39,936 nt of DNA from Candidatus Ornithospirochaeta stercorigallinarum (GCA_018711525.1 DVIF01000078.1:1-39936); one strand, 5' to 3'. Counted from the stretch's first letter, positions 16,840 to 25,932 are shown. A program made the numbers and translations. The notes: generated by a model not told the origin, from the letters alone.

Positions 16840-18973
16840 TCCTGAGTGCCTCCTCTATATCTTCTGGTGGAAGTGGGATTTTGAATATATCCTTTCCTAT
16901 CGCCCTCTCAAGAGCATCGCAGTATGCGGCATCGGCCCCGTTGAAGACAAGCTCACCCATTCCCTTTGCACCGAAAGGACCGTATGGGTATGGATTCTCC
17001 TGTATATGGTAATACTGCTTCGGGAAGTCCATGCTCGTCGGAATCACATAATCGGACATGCTTGTCTGCTTGAAATGTCCATTCCTGTTCTCCATCTTCT
17101 CCATCGAGGCGTATCCAAGACTCTGGATGACTCCACCGTTTATCTGTCCATGTACGATAAGCTCATCGATCGCCTTTCCTATCTCGTGGCTGGTCCAGAT
17201 GCCCTTCACACTCACTTCATTCGTCCTCTTGTCTATCTCGACCTCGACAATCGCCGCACCCCATCCATAACCAAGGTATGCATCCCCTCTGAATGTGCTC
17301 TGGTCCCAAGGGAATCCTTCCGGATGCTCATATTCCTTCTCTACAGAGAAATCCCCCTCGCTCCAGCGCTCCTTCATCTCTGTTGCACAGCGCTCTATCA
17401 GCCTGCCGACAATCATCGTGGATCTTGAGGCAGCGGTCGGACCGGAGTCCGGCACGCATGAAGTATCAGGATTAGGATAGTCGACGTTCTCAATAGGAAT
17501 CTCGAGAACGGATGCTGCAATCTTCCTCAGAATCGTCTGGAATCCCTGTCCCATCTCCGTAGAGCCTACTTCAATGGTGACCCTTTCCCCTGTCTTTCTA
17601 AGCCTTGCATGGGCTTTGATGATCGCCTGTTCTCCGTTTCCCGTGAAAGCGCCTCCATGGTTGTAGAAGCTCACTCCGATTCCCCTGCCCGAGCCATATC
17701 CATACTCCCTGCTCTTGCTGTAGTAATCGGAAGCAGAGGCGATGTTGTCGAACATCTCGCTAAGCATGACCTCTTCAACGACATGGCCGTTTGTGACAGT
17801 CTCTCCTCCTCTTTTTATGAACATGCTTTTCTTGAAATCTGCAGGATCAACGCCAAGGGTGCGTGCGATATGCGTCATATGCATCTCTATCGCAAAGAGT
17901 GTCTGCGGGGCTCCAAAGCCACGGAATGCGTCACTTGGGAAAGTGTTGGTCGCCATACCATAGCCGTTGAGACGTGTGTTCGGGATGTCATAGACTCCGT
18001 TTGCATGGAAGACTCCACGCTGAAGAACGACGAACGATGATGATAGATATGCTCCACAGTTGTAGTAGATATCACCTTTCGTTCCTATGAGTTTTCCATC
18101 CTTTAAAGCAGACTTATATGTGATCTTCGACGGATGACGCTTTACAGAGAACTCCATGTCCTCCTCCCTGTCGAATATCATCTTGATCGGTTTATGTATC
18201 TTGTTCTCTGCGACAAGAAGAGGACCTGCTAGGACATCCGGGAAATGCTCCTTTCCTCCGAAGGCCCCTCCTGTCGTCGTCTGGCGGATTATTATCTTCT
18301 CAAGGGGAACTCCAAGAAGTCCCGCTACTGATTTCCTTACATAGAACGGACATTGGCATGAGATGTAGATGACGAAATTGCCATCCTCCTCCGTCACCAG
18401 AGCTCCATTTGTCTCAAGATGCACATGCTCCTGGAAACCAGTCTCGAAAGTCTCGGTGATGATGGTGTCGGCCTCCTTGAAGACCTCTTCCATATCCTCT
18501 CCCTTCTCACAGTAAAGCTGACAGAGTATGTCATCATCCTTCCCTTCGAGTATCGAGCCGCCTTTTACCGCAATCGCATCATCTATTGTGACAGCCCCCT
18601 GCCTGGTCCTGTATTCAACCTTCGTATTATCGACAAGGCTTTTGAGCACAGCCCTGGATGGACCGACAAAGAGACCTATGGTCTCACCGACATATCTTAC
18701 GTCACCGGATGCAAAGCATCTCCAGTCGTCTCCTATCATGTGGAGACTGTTCGTACCACAGTCAGGGATGTCTTCCGCCGAGACGAAATAATACCCTTCA
18801 GGAAGTGTGGGATAAGTGATGCTGACAATCTCAGCCCTGGCCTCCGTACTCCTGAGCATCAAGGCATACAGCATGCCGTCAAAGAAATAATCAGAAACGT
18901 ACTTAGCCTCTCCCCGGGCCTTGCTAAGAGCATCGCTTCTCCTGATTTTATCATCGATATGAGTTGTTGCCAT
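16832..18973 (-). CDS. xdhA: Xanthine dehydrogenase molybdopterin-binding subunit
   Basis: This 713-residue Mo-binding subunit has the small N-terminal aldehyde-oxidase domain (RSDALSKARGEAKYVSDYFF) and then the cofactor motifs TTGGAFGGKEHF, FRGFGAPQ, EVGSTEMGQGFQT and the catalytic-Glu region GPFGAKGMGEL. With the next two genes it forms a heterotrimeric xanthine dehydrogenase. Given the selD/yedE/csd genes 5-10 kb away, a selenium-dependent enzyme is likely but not proven by the sequence. It is the first gene of the operon, with GGAG eight bases before the ATG and a promoter about 60 bases upstream. Confidence 0.9.
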   Translation of the reverse strand: MATTHIDDKIRRSDALSKARGEAKYVSDYFFDGMLYALMLRSTEARAEIVSITYPTLPEGYYFVSAEDIPDCGTNSLHMIGDDWRCFASGDVRYVGETIGLFVGPSRAVLKSLVDNTKVEYRTRQGAVTIDDAIAVKGGSILEGKDDDILCQLYCEKGEDMEEVFKEADTIITETFETGFQEHVHLETNGALVTEEDGNFVIYISCQCPFYVRKSVAGLLGVPLEKIIIRQTTTGGAFGGKEHFPDVLAGPLLVAENKIHKPIKMIFDREEDMEFSVKRHPSKITYKSALKDGKLIGTKGDIYYNCGAYLSSSFVVLQRGVFHANGVYDIPNTRLNGYGMATNTFPSDAFRGFGAPQTLFAIEMHMTHIARTLGVDPADFKKSMFIKRGGETVTNGHVVEEVMLSEMFDNIASASDYYSKSREYGYGSGRGIGVSFYNHGGAFTGNGEQAIIKAHARLRKTGERVTIEVGSTEMGQGFQTILRKIAASVLEIPIENVDYPNPDTSCVPDSGPTAASRSTMIVGRLIERCATEMKERWSEGDFSVEKEYEHPEGFPWDQSTFRGDAYLGYGWGAAIVEVEIDKRTNEVSVKGIWTSHEIGKAIDELIVHGQINGGVIQSLGYASMEKMENRNGHFKQTSMSDYVIPTSMDFPKQYYHIQENPYPYGPFGAKGMGELVFNGADAAYCDALERAIGKDIFKIPLPPEDIEEALRNA

Positions 18974-19038
18974 ATAAGCGCTCCATTATCTTTTTCTTTA
19001 TATAATGAGGAATTACCCTCATATCCGATTCCACTCTG

Positions 19039-19067
19039 ATTATACACCCAAAGATGGGACAGACCAA
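19039..19067 (-). promoter_or_regulatory. Predicted promoter of the xdh operon
   Basis: Read leftward: TTGGTC, 17 bases, TATAAT. The transcript would start near 19032 and have a leader of about 60 bases with a ribosome binding site, in contrast to the leaderless selenium promoters. Two short AT-rich blocks in the leader are visible but no clear hairpin. Confidence 0.45.
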
Positions 19068-19102
19068 ACAAAATTATTATTTAGAGAGAGGGAGGCAGAA
19101 AA

Positions 19103-20158
19103 TCAGGCGCTCTCCACCACAAGGGACCTGACGGTCTCCTCATCCAACGGTGAGAGATACGGCTTTCCCAGCCCTTCAAGCAGGACGAATTTCACATGCC
19201 CGCCACTCTTCTTCTTGTCTTTGCCGAGAGCTGATTCAAATAGTGTCCATGAGGACGGCTCTATCCTGTAGGAGACGTCATAACCATAGTCTTCTAAAAG
19301 AGATAGTCCACTCTCATATGCTGATTTATCCAGGCTTTTCATCAAGTAGGATGCCTCAAGAGCCCTCCCCACGCCCCAGGCGACGGCCTCACCATGGCTT
19401 ATTGCGTATCCCTTCATGCTCTCAAGTGCATGAGCAAATGTGTGACCAAGATTGAGGAAGCTTCTTATACCCTTCTTTTCCAAGGGATCTCTTTCTATAT
19501 AGCTGCATTTCACCCTCAATGAATCATAGACCACCTCTTCAAGGAGGTCCCCTTCCCTCCCCATGATCCTGTCTCTGTTATCCTTGAGAAAATCGAAAAG
19601 ACTTCCGTCTTCCGTGAGGAAGGCATGTTTCACCACCTCCCCGAGTCCGCACATGAATTCCTTTCCATCGAGGGTTTCAAGTGTCGCTGTCGATATGAGC
19701 ACCTCTTGTGCAGGATAGAAAGTGCCGACCAGGTTCTTGCCTCCAAGATAGTCTATTGCAGTCTTTCCTCCGACAGATGCATCCACCATGCATAAAAGCG
19801 TCGTAGGGACCAATGTGAGCTTTGCTCCACGCATATAGAGGGAGGATGCAAGGGCCGCCATATCACAGATCACTCCACCACCGAACCCTATGAACCTCGT
19901 ATCCCTTGCAGATCCGCATGAAAGGGCTTTTCCGATTATCTTCTCAAGACTTCCGATATTCTTGTTGACCTCACCACTTGGAAGGACGATGCTTTTTTCC
20001 GGTATGGAGGAAAGCAGCCTGGCACTGTTCTCATCAAAGACGTAGAAGACATTGTCCTGATACGATGAAAGGGCATCTGTAAGCTCTTCCAGGCCCTTCA
20101 CAAACGATACGGTGGTCTGAGCTCCACCTGACAAAGTGAGAGAGAATTTTCTTTCCAT
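19103..20158 (-). CDS. aroB: 3-dehydroquinate synthase
   Basis: AroB converts DAHP to 3-dehydroquinate, the second step of the shikimate pathway, in the cytosol with NAD and a metal ion. The 351 residues show the NAD loop GFGGGVICDMAA, PTTLLCMVDASVGGKTAID with the metal and substrate residues, GLGEVVKHAF, and the metal-ligand helix NLGHTFAHALE. The first ATG with a ribosome binding site (AGGAG five bases ahead) is at 20158; the nine codons further upstream are unlikely. It is a single gene divergent from nifS, and no other aro gene lies in the window. No terminator hairpin is seen in the 129 bases before xdhA. Confidence 0.93.
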   Translation of the reverse strand: MERKFSLTLSGGAQTTVSFVKGLEELTDALSSYQDNVFYVFDENSARLLSSIPEKSIVLPSGEVNKNIGSLEKIIGKALSCGSARDTRFIGFGGGVICDMAALASSLYMRGAKLTLVPTTLLCMVDASVGGKTAIDYLGGKNLVGTFYPAQEVLISTATLETLDGKEFMCGLGEVVKHAFLTEDGSLFDFLKDNRDRIMGREGDLLEEVVYDSLRVKCSYIERDPLEKKGIRSFLNLGHTFAHALESMKGYAISHGEAVAWGVGRALEASYLMKSLDKSAYESGLSLLEDYGYDVSYRIEPSSWTLFESALGKDKKKSGGHVKFVLLEGLGKPYLSPLDEETVRSLVVESA

Positions 20159-20213
20159 GTTGACTCCTATCCAAAAGTAGCACAAAAGAAAATGTTTTGA
20201 AAACGGAAGTTTA

Positions 20214-20243
20214 TTGCAATTCTGCCTGATTCTTAATTAACAT
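20214..20243 (+). promoter_or_regulatory. Predicted leaderless promoter of nifS-thiI
   Basis: TTGCAA (20214-20219), 18 bases, TAACAT (20238-20243), then seven bases to ATG 20251. There is no Shine-Dalgarno site. Confidence 0.5.
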
Positions 20244-20250
20244 ATGTCCT

Positions 20251-21378
20251 ATGCTTAATTATTTCGACTATGCAGCGACATCTCCCATGAGCCAGAGGGC
20301 CGTCACAAGTTATGTTGAATGTGCAAAGGCCTTCCCCCTCAATCCTTCATCAATCCACAGAGGAGGAAGGGAGGCACATGAGGAGCTTGAAAAAGCAAGA
20401 ATGAAGGTTTCTTCAATCCTTGGGATAAGACCTGAGCAGACCATATTCACCAGTGGTGCCACAGAAGCGATAAACATAGTGTTTTCCTCCCTTCTATGGC
20501 AGAAGTCACCCGGAAGGGTCCTTATCTCACGCATCGAGCATGATGCAATCAAGGCGTTCATCCCACTTTTGAAGGACAAGGGATGGGATGTCGTAATGCT
20601 GAAAGCGAAAAAAGGATTCGTAGACCCTGAGGAAGTCAAAGAAAACCTAAGCCCGGAGACGAGGCTTGTGGCAGTGATGGCTGTCAACAACGTCAATGGA
20701 GCTATAGAGCCCACAAATGAGATTTCATCTGTAATCAGGGAATACGAGAAGACGATAAAACATAAGATAGTCTTCTTCTCCGACAGCGTACAGGCCCTTG
20801 CAAAGACGACACTCGAGCTTGAGAAAAGCGGTGTGGATGCAGCCTCATTCTCCGCACATAAGATCTCAGGCCCTCGCGGAGTCGGAATGCTATACATGAG
20901 AAGCAGGAACCTCATAAGGCCGCTCTCCTCAGCGGGAGGACAGGAGATGGGAATGCGAGGGGGAACGGAGAACCTTGCGGGGATAGTCTCTTTCGCATCC
21001 GTACTTGAGGAGGCCTACGAGAAAAGGAAAGAGAAGGAAGAGAGAGTCAAAGCCCTCTCGGAAAAGATGAAAAGGGAATTCGAGTCCATCGGCCTTCAGC
21101 TCAACAGCGAGGGGAACACAAGCCCGTATATCATAAATGTCTCCACCCCGTTTCCAAGCGAGGTCTTTTCGAGGATGCTTGACGACAAAGGGTTTTCCGT
21201 ATCATCCGGTTCCGCATGCTCGAATAATGCGAAAAAGGGAGAGAACATCATAGAAGCGATGGGATATGGTGCAAAAAGAGCGGGATCTTCAGTAAGGATC
21301 TCCCTCTCGGATGAGACAGAGGATATCGAGGTCGATAATCTGATAACAGCAATCAAGGAGATAGCAAGTGGAAAGTAA
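20251..21378 (+). CDS. Cysteine desulfurase (NifS/IscS type, ThiI partner)
   Basis: This 375-residue PLP enzyme opens with NYFDYAATSPMS, has TSGATEAIN, the Schiff-base lysine in SFSAHKISGPRGVGML, and the sulfur-carrying Cys in SSGSACSNNAKK. It removes sulfur from cysteine as a persulfide. It overlaps thiI by 11 bases, like the NifZ-ThiI pairs of Firmicutes, so it probably serves tRNA 4-thiouridine synthesis. It is the second desulfurase in the window and clearly differs from the selD-linked one at 7304. Confidence 0.9.
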   Translation: MLNYFDYAATSPMSQRAVTSYVECAKAFPLNPSSIHRGGREAHEELEKARMKVSSILGIRPEQTIFTSGATEAINIVFSSLLWQKSPGRVLISRIEHDAIKAFIPLLKDKGWDVVMLKAKKGFVDPEEVKENLSPETRLVAVMAVNNVNGAIEPTNEISSVIREYEKTIKHKIVFFSDSVQALAKTTLELEKSGVDAASFSAHKISGPRGVGMLYMRSRNLIRPLSSAGGQEMGMRGGTENLAGIVSFASVLEEAYEKRKEKEERVKALSEKMKREFESIGLQLNSEGNTSPYIINVSTPFPSEVFSRMLDDKGFSVSSGSACSNNAKKGENIIEAMGYGAKRAGSSVRISLSDETEDIEVDNLITAIKEIASGK

Positions 21379-22564
21379 GCTCTATCTTATAAAGGAAGGT
21401 GAAATATCTTTAAAAGGTGGGAACAGGAACCTATTCGAGAAGAGACTGAGGCACAACATCAAGGACAAGCTCTCCAGATGGAACGCCGAGATAGAAAAGC
21501 AGAAGGGAAGGCTTTATCTCCATCTTGACGGGGATGCAGATGAGGAGATTGTCAGGAAAGCACTCTCCAGCACGTTCGGAGTCACGGGCTTTGCACGGGC
21601 ATTCAAATGCGAAAAGGACATGGATGCCATCATAAAAGCAACGAAAGAGGTGCTTGAAGCATACCCTTTTGCATCCACAGGCTCATTCAAGATCGATGCA
21701 CGCAGGGAGGATAAGACATTCCCCCTCTCCAGCTACGATATATCACTAAGCCTTGCCGATGTGGTACACGGGATGTTTCCCTCCCTTACAGTGGACCTCA
21801 AGCACCCCGATTTCACACTCCATGTCGAAGTAAGAAAGGATGTCTACATATACACCGATGACGAGAAGGGACCGGGAGGACTGCCTGTGCAGACGGCAGG
21901 AAGGGCCATGCTCCTCCTTTCAGGAGGGATTGACAGCCCTGTTGCAGCCATAAGGGCGGCAAAGAGGGGGTTGAAGGTCGACTGCATATATTTCCATGCA
22001 TATCCATATACAAGCGAGCTTGCACTTGAAAAAGTGAAGAAGCTTGCATCCCTCATCGCCCCCTATCTTGGAGGGACAAGACTTTATGTAGTCCCTTTCA
22101 CAGACGGACAGTTGAGGATCAAGAAACTGAGCTATCCCGATGAGACTACGCTGATGTTCAGGGCAAGCATGATGCAGACAGCTGAGAAGATTGCAAAAGA
22201 GAAGAAGGCGACAGCGATAGTCACCGGAGAGGCGCTAAGCCAGGTCGCATCCCAGACACTCGATGCAATGAGTTTCACAGACAGCATGACTGACATGCTC
22301 GTGATAAGACCTCTTGTCGGAATGGACAAGGAGGAGATCATAAAGACAGCAAAGGAGATAGGTACATACGAGACATCAATCCTTCCATACGAGGACTGCT
22401 GCGTCATATTCTCCCCTAAGCATCCTGTGACACATCCGATAAAGGAAATGTCGAGAAAACATTATGAGGCTCTTGAAATGGATGAGGAGATAGACAAGGC
22501 CATAGGGAACATGGAGACCTATTATTTCAATCCCCTTGGAAAAGAAGAGGGCTCAGAGGTCTAA
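21368..22564 (+). CDS. thiI: tRNA 4-thiouridine synthase (sulfurtransferase)
   Basis: This 398-residue protein has an N-terminal ferredoxin-like and THUMP region (to about 165) and the adenylating PP-loop SGGIDSPVAA near 180. The conserved cysteine pair sits in YEDCCVIFSPKHPVTHP near 340-355. It stops before the rhodanese domain present in E. coli ThiI, as in B. subtilis-type enzymes that receive sulfur directly from a dedicated desulfurase. It makes s4U8 in tRNA and may act in thiamine thiazole synthesis. Its 3' end overlaps the convergent HAD gene by 12 bases. Confidence 0.93.
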   Translation: MESKLYLIKEGEISLKGGNRNLFEKRLRHNIKDKLSRWNAEIEKQKGRLYLHLDGDADEEIVRKALSSTFGVTGFARAFKCEKDMDAIIKATKEVLEAYPFASTGSFKIDARREDKTFPLSSYDISLSLADVVHGMFPSLTVDLKHPDFTLHVEVRKDVYIYTDDEKGPGGLPVQTAGRAMLLLSGGIDSPVAAIRAAKRGLKVDCIYFHAYPYTSELALEKVKKLASLIAPYLGGTRLYVVPFTDGQLRIKKLSYPDETTLMFRASMMQTAEKIAKEKKATAIVTGEALSQVASQTLDAMSFTDSMTDMLVIRPLVGMDKEEIIKTAKEIGTYETSILPYEDCCVIFSPKHPVTHPIKEMSRKHYEALEMDEEIDKAIGNMETYYFNPLGKEEGSEV

Positions 22565-23128
22565 AAAGCTCCTCAAATCATCATTATCCCCTCTAAAGAG
22601 AAGGCATTTTATCCCAAGGCTTTCTGCAGCCTCGATATTCTCAAGCCTGTCGTCGATGAAGAAGGTATCTCTTGCATCAAATCCCTCTTTCTCCATGATA
22701 TGACGCCAGAATGCCTTCACAGGTTTTGTTATATGCATCAGATGCGATGCATACAGGGCATCGAAATGCTCTACTATCTCCTTATAGTGTATTTTCATGT
22801 AGTTCCAGTGGGGAGCGAAGGTATTCGAACCTATCACACAGACGTCCCCTCTTTTTCTCAGCATATCCACATAAGAGATCAAGGTCGTATTCAATACAGG
22901 ATCGAAATATTTCACGAAGAGATCCTCATCTATCTTGATCCCGTACTTCAGCTCCATGTGCCTGTAGTAGTCGTCAGGATCCATGAATCCATCCATCAGA
23001 GGCTTGTCGTAGAGTCCATAGTCCGCCCTGAACTCCTTGTATTCAAGAGCGTACTGCTCAGCCATCCTTCTAAGCGTCCTCACTCCGAGAAGGACCACAT
23101 CCCCCATATCGAAAATATAAAGACTCAT
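22553..23128 (-). CDS. HAD-superfamily hydrolase (phosphatase-like)
   Basis: This 191-residue protein has HAD motif I as FDMGDVV (residues 5-11; nucleophile Asp present, second acid replaced by Gly as in YihX-type members). Motif II is GSNT, motif III lysine lies in TKPVKAFW, and motif IV is FIDDRLENIEAA. An all-helical cap sits between motifs I and II. It would hydrolyse a small phosphorylated metabolite of unknown identity. It is the last gene of the leftward operon, and its start overlaps the dtxR-type gene by four bases. Confidence 0.82.
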   Translation of the reverse strand: MSLYIFDMGDVVLLGVRTLRRMAEQYALEYKEFRADYGLYDKPLMDGFMDPDDYYRHMELKYGIKIDEDLFVKYFDPVLNTTLISYVDMLRKRGDVCVIGSNTFAPHWNYMKIHYKEIVEHFDALYASHLMHITKPVKAFWRHIMEKEGFDARDTFFIDDRLENIEAAESLGIKCLLFRGDNDDLRSFLDL

Positions 23129-23508
23129 GAATCTTCTCCTCCCTCGGCCTCAACAAACGCGGCAAGCTTCTCCATGCTCTCGGAAGAGATGTAATGCTCG
23201 ATCAGGCATGCATCCTTCTCCGCCTGCCCGGCATCAACGCCCAGTACATCACGGAAGAACCGTGTAAGGACGCTATGCCTGTGATAGACCTGGGAAGCCT
23301 TGACCCTGCCCTTCTCAGTAAGGTAGATATCCCCATATGATTCCTGCTCTATGTAGCCATCCGCATGAAGCTGCTTCATCGCACGTATGACACTTGGTTT
23401 TGTCACTCCTAGTTTCCGTGCTATGTCAGTAATCCTGACGCCTGTCCTCTCCTGCGCCCTCTCAAGCTGCAGGATGCTCTCCAGATAATCCTCTCCCGCT
23501 CTCAGCAT
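23125..23508 (-). CDS. DtxR/MntR-family metal-dependent repressor
   Basis: This 127-residue protein has a winged helix (VRITDIARKLGVTKPSVIRA and a wing ending DIYLTEKGR) and the metal-binding dimerisation helices (VYHRHSVLTRFF and KDACLIEHYIS). The SH3-like third domain is absent, as in MntR. Ligand positions look mixed: Asp7/Glu10 resemble MntR, while the Cys in ACLIEH resembles iron-sensing DtxR. Iron versus manganese specificity therefore cannot be called. It lies between the D-aminoacylase and the HAD gene, with no metal transporter nearby. Confidence 0.82.
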   Translation of the reverse strand: MLRAGEDYLESILQLERAQERTGVRITDIARKLGVTKPSVIRAMKQLHADGYIEQESYGDIYLTEKGRVKASQVYHRHSVLTRFFRDVLGVDAGQAEKDACLIEHYISSESMEKLAAFVEAEGGEDS

Positions 23509-23510
23509 CT

Positions 23511-25052
23511 CTATCTTCCCCTTGAAACTACGGAGCCGTGAAGGCCTCCCGAGTATATGCCGTCACGTATGACGGCCTTACCGTTTACAAGAACGGTATC
23601 GACCACACCTTTTTCAGCATCAAAAAGGACCAAGTCCGCTTTCATCCCTTCTTTGACATATCCTCTGTCCTTCAGATTGAGACGATCGGCGTTCTCCCCG
23701 CTCATCTTCCTGACAGCCTCCTGGAGGGAGAGCACCTTCTCTTTTGACACATATTCCCTGATAAGATGCATTGCGGCATCCTTTGTACGTGGATGAGGTG
23801 TGTCGGATGAGAAAAGCGAGTCGGTCCCGAACGAAGAGAGTGGATGCCTCATTATCTTCACCAGGTTATCCCTGCTTTCCGTGATATCCATCATGACGGC
23901 CTTCCCCGTCTCATCTGAAAGGATATCCAGAAGGGCATCAAGAGGATCCATCCTCCATTCCTCTCCAATCTCTGAAAGTGTCATGCCCTCCAGCTCCCTG
24001 TGCCCGTCAAGCGTGAGTATCTTGATCCTATCAGGGCCCGAAAGCGAATATATGCTGTCCCATCCCGTAGGGCTCAGCATCTCCCTCTTGATATCCTCCC
24101 TTTCATTCTCAAGAGAGACGGCAAGACGCTGTTCAATCCTCGTCAGTCCCTGCAGAGAGGGAGGAAGAAGAGAGAAAAGCCCTGTGGAGCCGTATTCATA
24201 CGGATACTGGTCGAATCCTACATCGACACCTTCTGCCCTGTATTCCTCTATCAAGGATAGTGCATCATCAACCTTAGCCTGGTTTCTCTCCCCTATTGCC
24301 TTGAAATGGGAGATCTCAAGCCTGACACCAGTACGCTCTGCCAGAGAAAGCACCTCTTTCAAAGATGGAACGAGGTCATCCCCCTCACATCTGTGGTGGA
24401 CGGAGAAAAGCCCACCGTTTTCCTTGACGACCTTTAAAAGCGCCAGCATCTCGGCCTCATCTGCAAAAAGACAGGGAGAGTAATAAAGCCCTGTTGAGAA
24501 TCCTAATGAACCTTCTTTCAATTGCTCATCCAGAAGGAGGCACATCATCTCTATCTCCTCAGGTGTTGCCGCCCGCGCTATATCATCACCCATCGCATAA
24601 AAACGCAGAGCGGAATGGGAGGTGAGAAAGCCTACGTTAATACCCGCACCTGTCCTCTCTATCCTCTCCCTGTAGCTTCTATAATCTTTCCAATCCCATC
24701 TTCCATCATAGGCGCCGAGTATGTCTACGACAGTCTCATAGAGTGCATTCTCATCATCCTTTAGGGGGAAAAGACCGACTCCGCAGTTGCCGTTCACATC
24801 CAAGGTTATCCCCTGAGAGACCTTATCCCTGAGCTCCGGGCGTCTCAACACCTCCAAGTCATCATGACTATGTATGTCTATGAACCCCGGGGATAGGACG
24901 AGGGAGGACTTTTCGATGACATGCCTGGCGCTCAAACTCCCACTCGGAGCTATGAGGCAGATCAAAGAAGAATATACTGCGACATCAGCTCTGAATGGCT
25001 TGTTCCCGCTCCCATCCACGAGCAACGCATTCCTGAATACATAATCATACAT
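23511..25052 (-). CDS. N-acyl-D-amino-acid deacylase / D-aminoacylase-type amidohydrolase
   Basis: This 513-residue metal-dependent amidohydrolase starts with the small beta-sandwich (RNALLVDGSGNKPFRADVAV) and has the metal motif in PGFIDIHSHDD (HxH, about residues 58-68). Other motifs are QGITLDVNGNCGVG, LEISHFKAIG and FGTDSLFSSDTPHPRTK near 400, and it closes with the second part of the sandwich (LKDRGYVKEGMKADLVLFDA). The family removes acyl groups from N-acyl-D-amino acids or related dipeptides; the true substrate is unknown. No signal peptide is seen, so it is cytosolic. It overlaps the HTH/pseudo-Fic gene by eight bases and is followed two bases on by the dtxR-type gene. Confidence 0.85.
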   Translation of the reverse strand: MYDYVFRNALLVDGSGNKPFRADVAVYSSLICLIAPSGSLSARHVIEKSSLVLSPGFIDIHSHDDLEVLRRPELRDKVSQGITLDVNGNCGVGLFPLKDDENALYETVVDILGAYDGRWDWKDYRSYRERIERTGAGINVGFLTSHSALRFYAMGDDIARAATPEEIEMMCLLLDEQLKEGSLGFSTGLYYSPCLFADEAEMLALLKVVKENGGLFSVHHRCEGDDLVPSLKEVLSLAERTGVRLEISHFKAIGERNQAKVDDALSLIEEYRAEGVDVGFDQYPYEYGSTGLFSLLPPSLQGLTRIEQRLAVSLENEREDIKREMLSPTGWDSIYSLSGPDRIKILTLDGHRELEGMTLSEIGEEWRMDPLDALLDILSDETGKAVMMDITESRDNLVKIMRHPLSSFGTDSLFSSDTPHPRTKDAAMHLIREYVSKEKVLSLQEAVRKMSGENADRLNLKDRGYVKEGMKADLVLFDAEKGVVDTVLVNGKAVIRDGIYSGGLHGSVVSRGR

Positions 25053-25932
25053 TTATCTTATAGCTCCTGAGCACCCTGCTCTCTATAAATGATGTGAAAT
25101 CCTTGTAGTTTCCCCTTTTAAGCGCTATGAAGTACGCACCATCGAACTCACCTTTGTCCCCCAGGGAGAATAGTGGAGGATAGATGTTGTTCCTCAGCAG
25201 CTCACCTGAGAGGACGAGGTAGGAAAAGAACGACGGGTACTTTTCAAAAGGACTTATCCTCTCAAGCTCACCATAGAGCATAACACCAGAGACTATGCCG
25301 TTCAGAGCCTTCCAGCTCTCATACTGGGAGAGCAGCGTCTCCATCTGCACATCGACACGGACCTTGTTCTTGCCCCTTACCTCCCTCAGGCTGTATCCAT
25401 CCCTGTATGTCATGGACCCCACATCATCGATCCCCTGCATAAGACGTGAATATGCAAGACGGAAATCCTTATCGGTCCAAGGCTCCTTCATGTCTATCAA
25501 GGACAGAAGCACAGAGCGGAAGTTGACGATCAGGAGGTGGGTCTCAAGTGAGACGGATGGAACGATCTTTCCTGAGAGTATCCTCTTTACATCCCTTTCC
25601 TCGACTATGATCTTCTCCTTGTCGAACAGGTAAAGGAGGTTCGATAGGATTATATGATTCATCCTCCCCTCACTCTTCATCTGAGAGGAGACCGGATGGA
25701 GTATCTGGAACTCAAGAAGCCTGTCGACATCAACACCTCCCGGGCGGATATCCATGTTCTTGAAATGCCTCAGGACCCTTCCGTCCCTCGGGCGTGGAGT
25801 ATCTTCAGGTATGGTCCACGACCAACCCATCTTTATCGCCCCGTCTATCCTGCCTTCATTGCAGAGATATCTGATCCTTCTGTCGGAAAGCCCCCATTTT
25901 TTTGCCGCCTGGCTCACGTCTATGTATTTCAT
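25045..25932 (-). CDS. HTH protein with degenerate Fic-like domain
   Basis: This protein is 295 residues. The N-terminus (KYIDVSQAAKKWGLSDRRIR, ending SWTIPEDTPRP) is a MerR/excisionase-like DNA-binding domain. The rest follows the Fic fold: LMQGIDDVGSMTYRDGYSLR resembles the Fic segment before the flap, and ELERISPFEKYPSFFSYLVL lies where HPFxxGNGRxxR should be, followed by LLRNNIYPPLF. The catalytic His is Ser and GNGR is gone, so AMP transfer is not expected. It is most simply a regulator with a pseudo-Fic sensing domain. ATG 25932 is preferred to the one 12 codons upstream because homologous HTH domains begin there; a GGAG is 13 bases ahead. It heads the operon with the D-aminoacylase and is divergent from the flavoprotein gene. 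Confidence 0.7.
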   Translation of the reverse strand: MKYIDVSQAAKKWGLSDRRIRYLCNEGRIDGAIKMGWSWTIPEDTPRPRDGRVLRHFKNMDIRPGGVDVDRLLEFQILHPVSSQMKSEGRMNHIILSNLLYLFDKEKIIVEERDVKRILSGKIVPSVSLETHLLIVNFRSVLLSLIDMKEPWTDKDFRLAYSRLMQGIDDVGSMTYRDGYSLREVRGKNKVRVDVQMETLLSQYESWKALNGIVSGVMLYGELERISPFEKYPSFFSYLVLSGELLRNNIYPPLFSLGDKGEFDGAYFIALKRGNYKDFTSFIESRVLRSYKINV

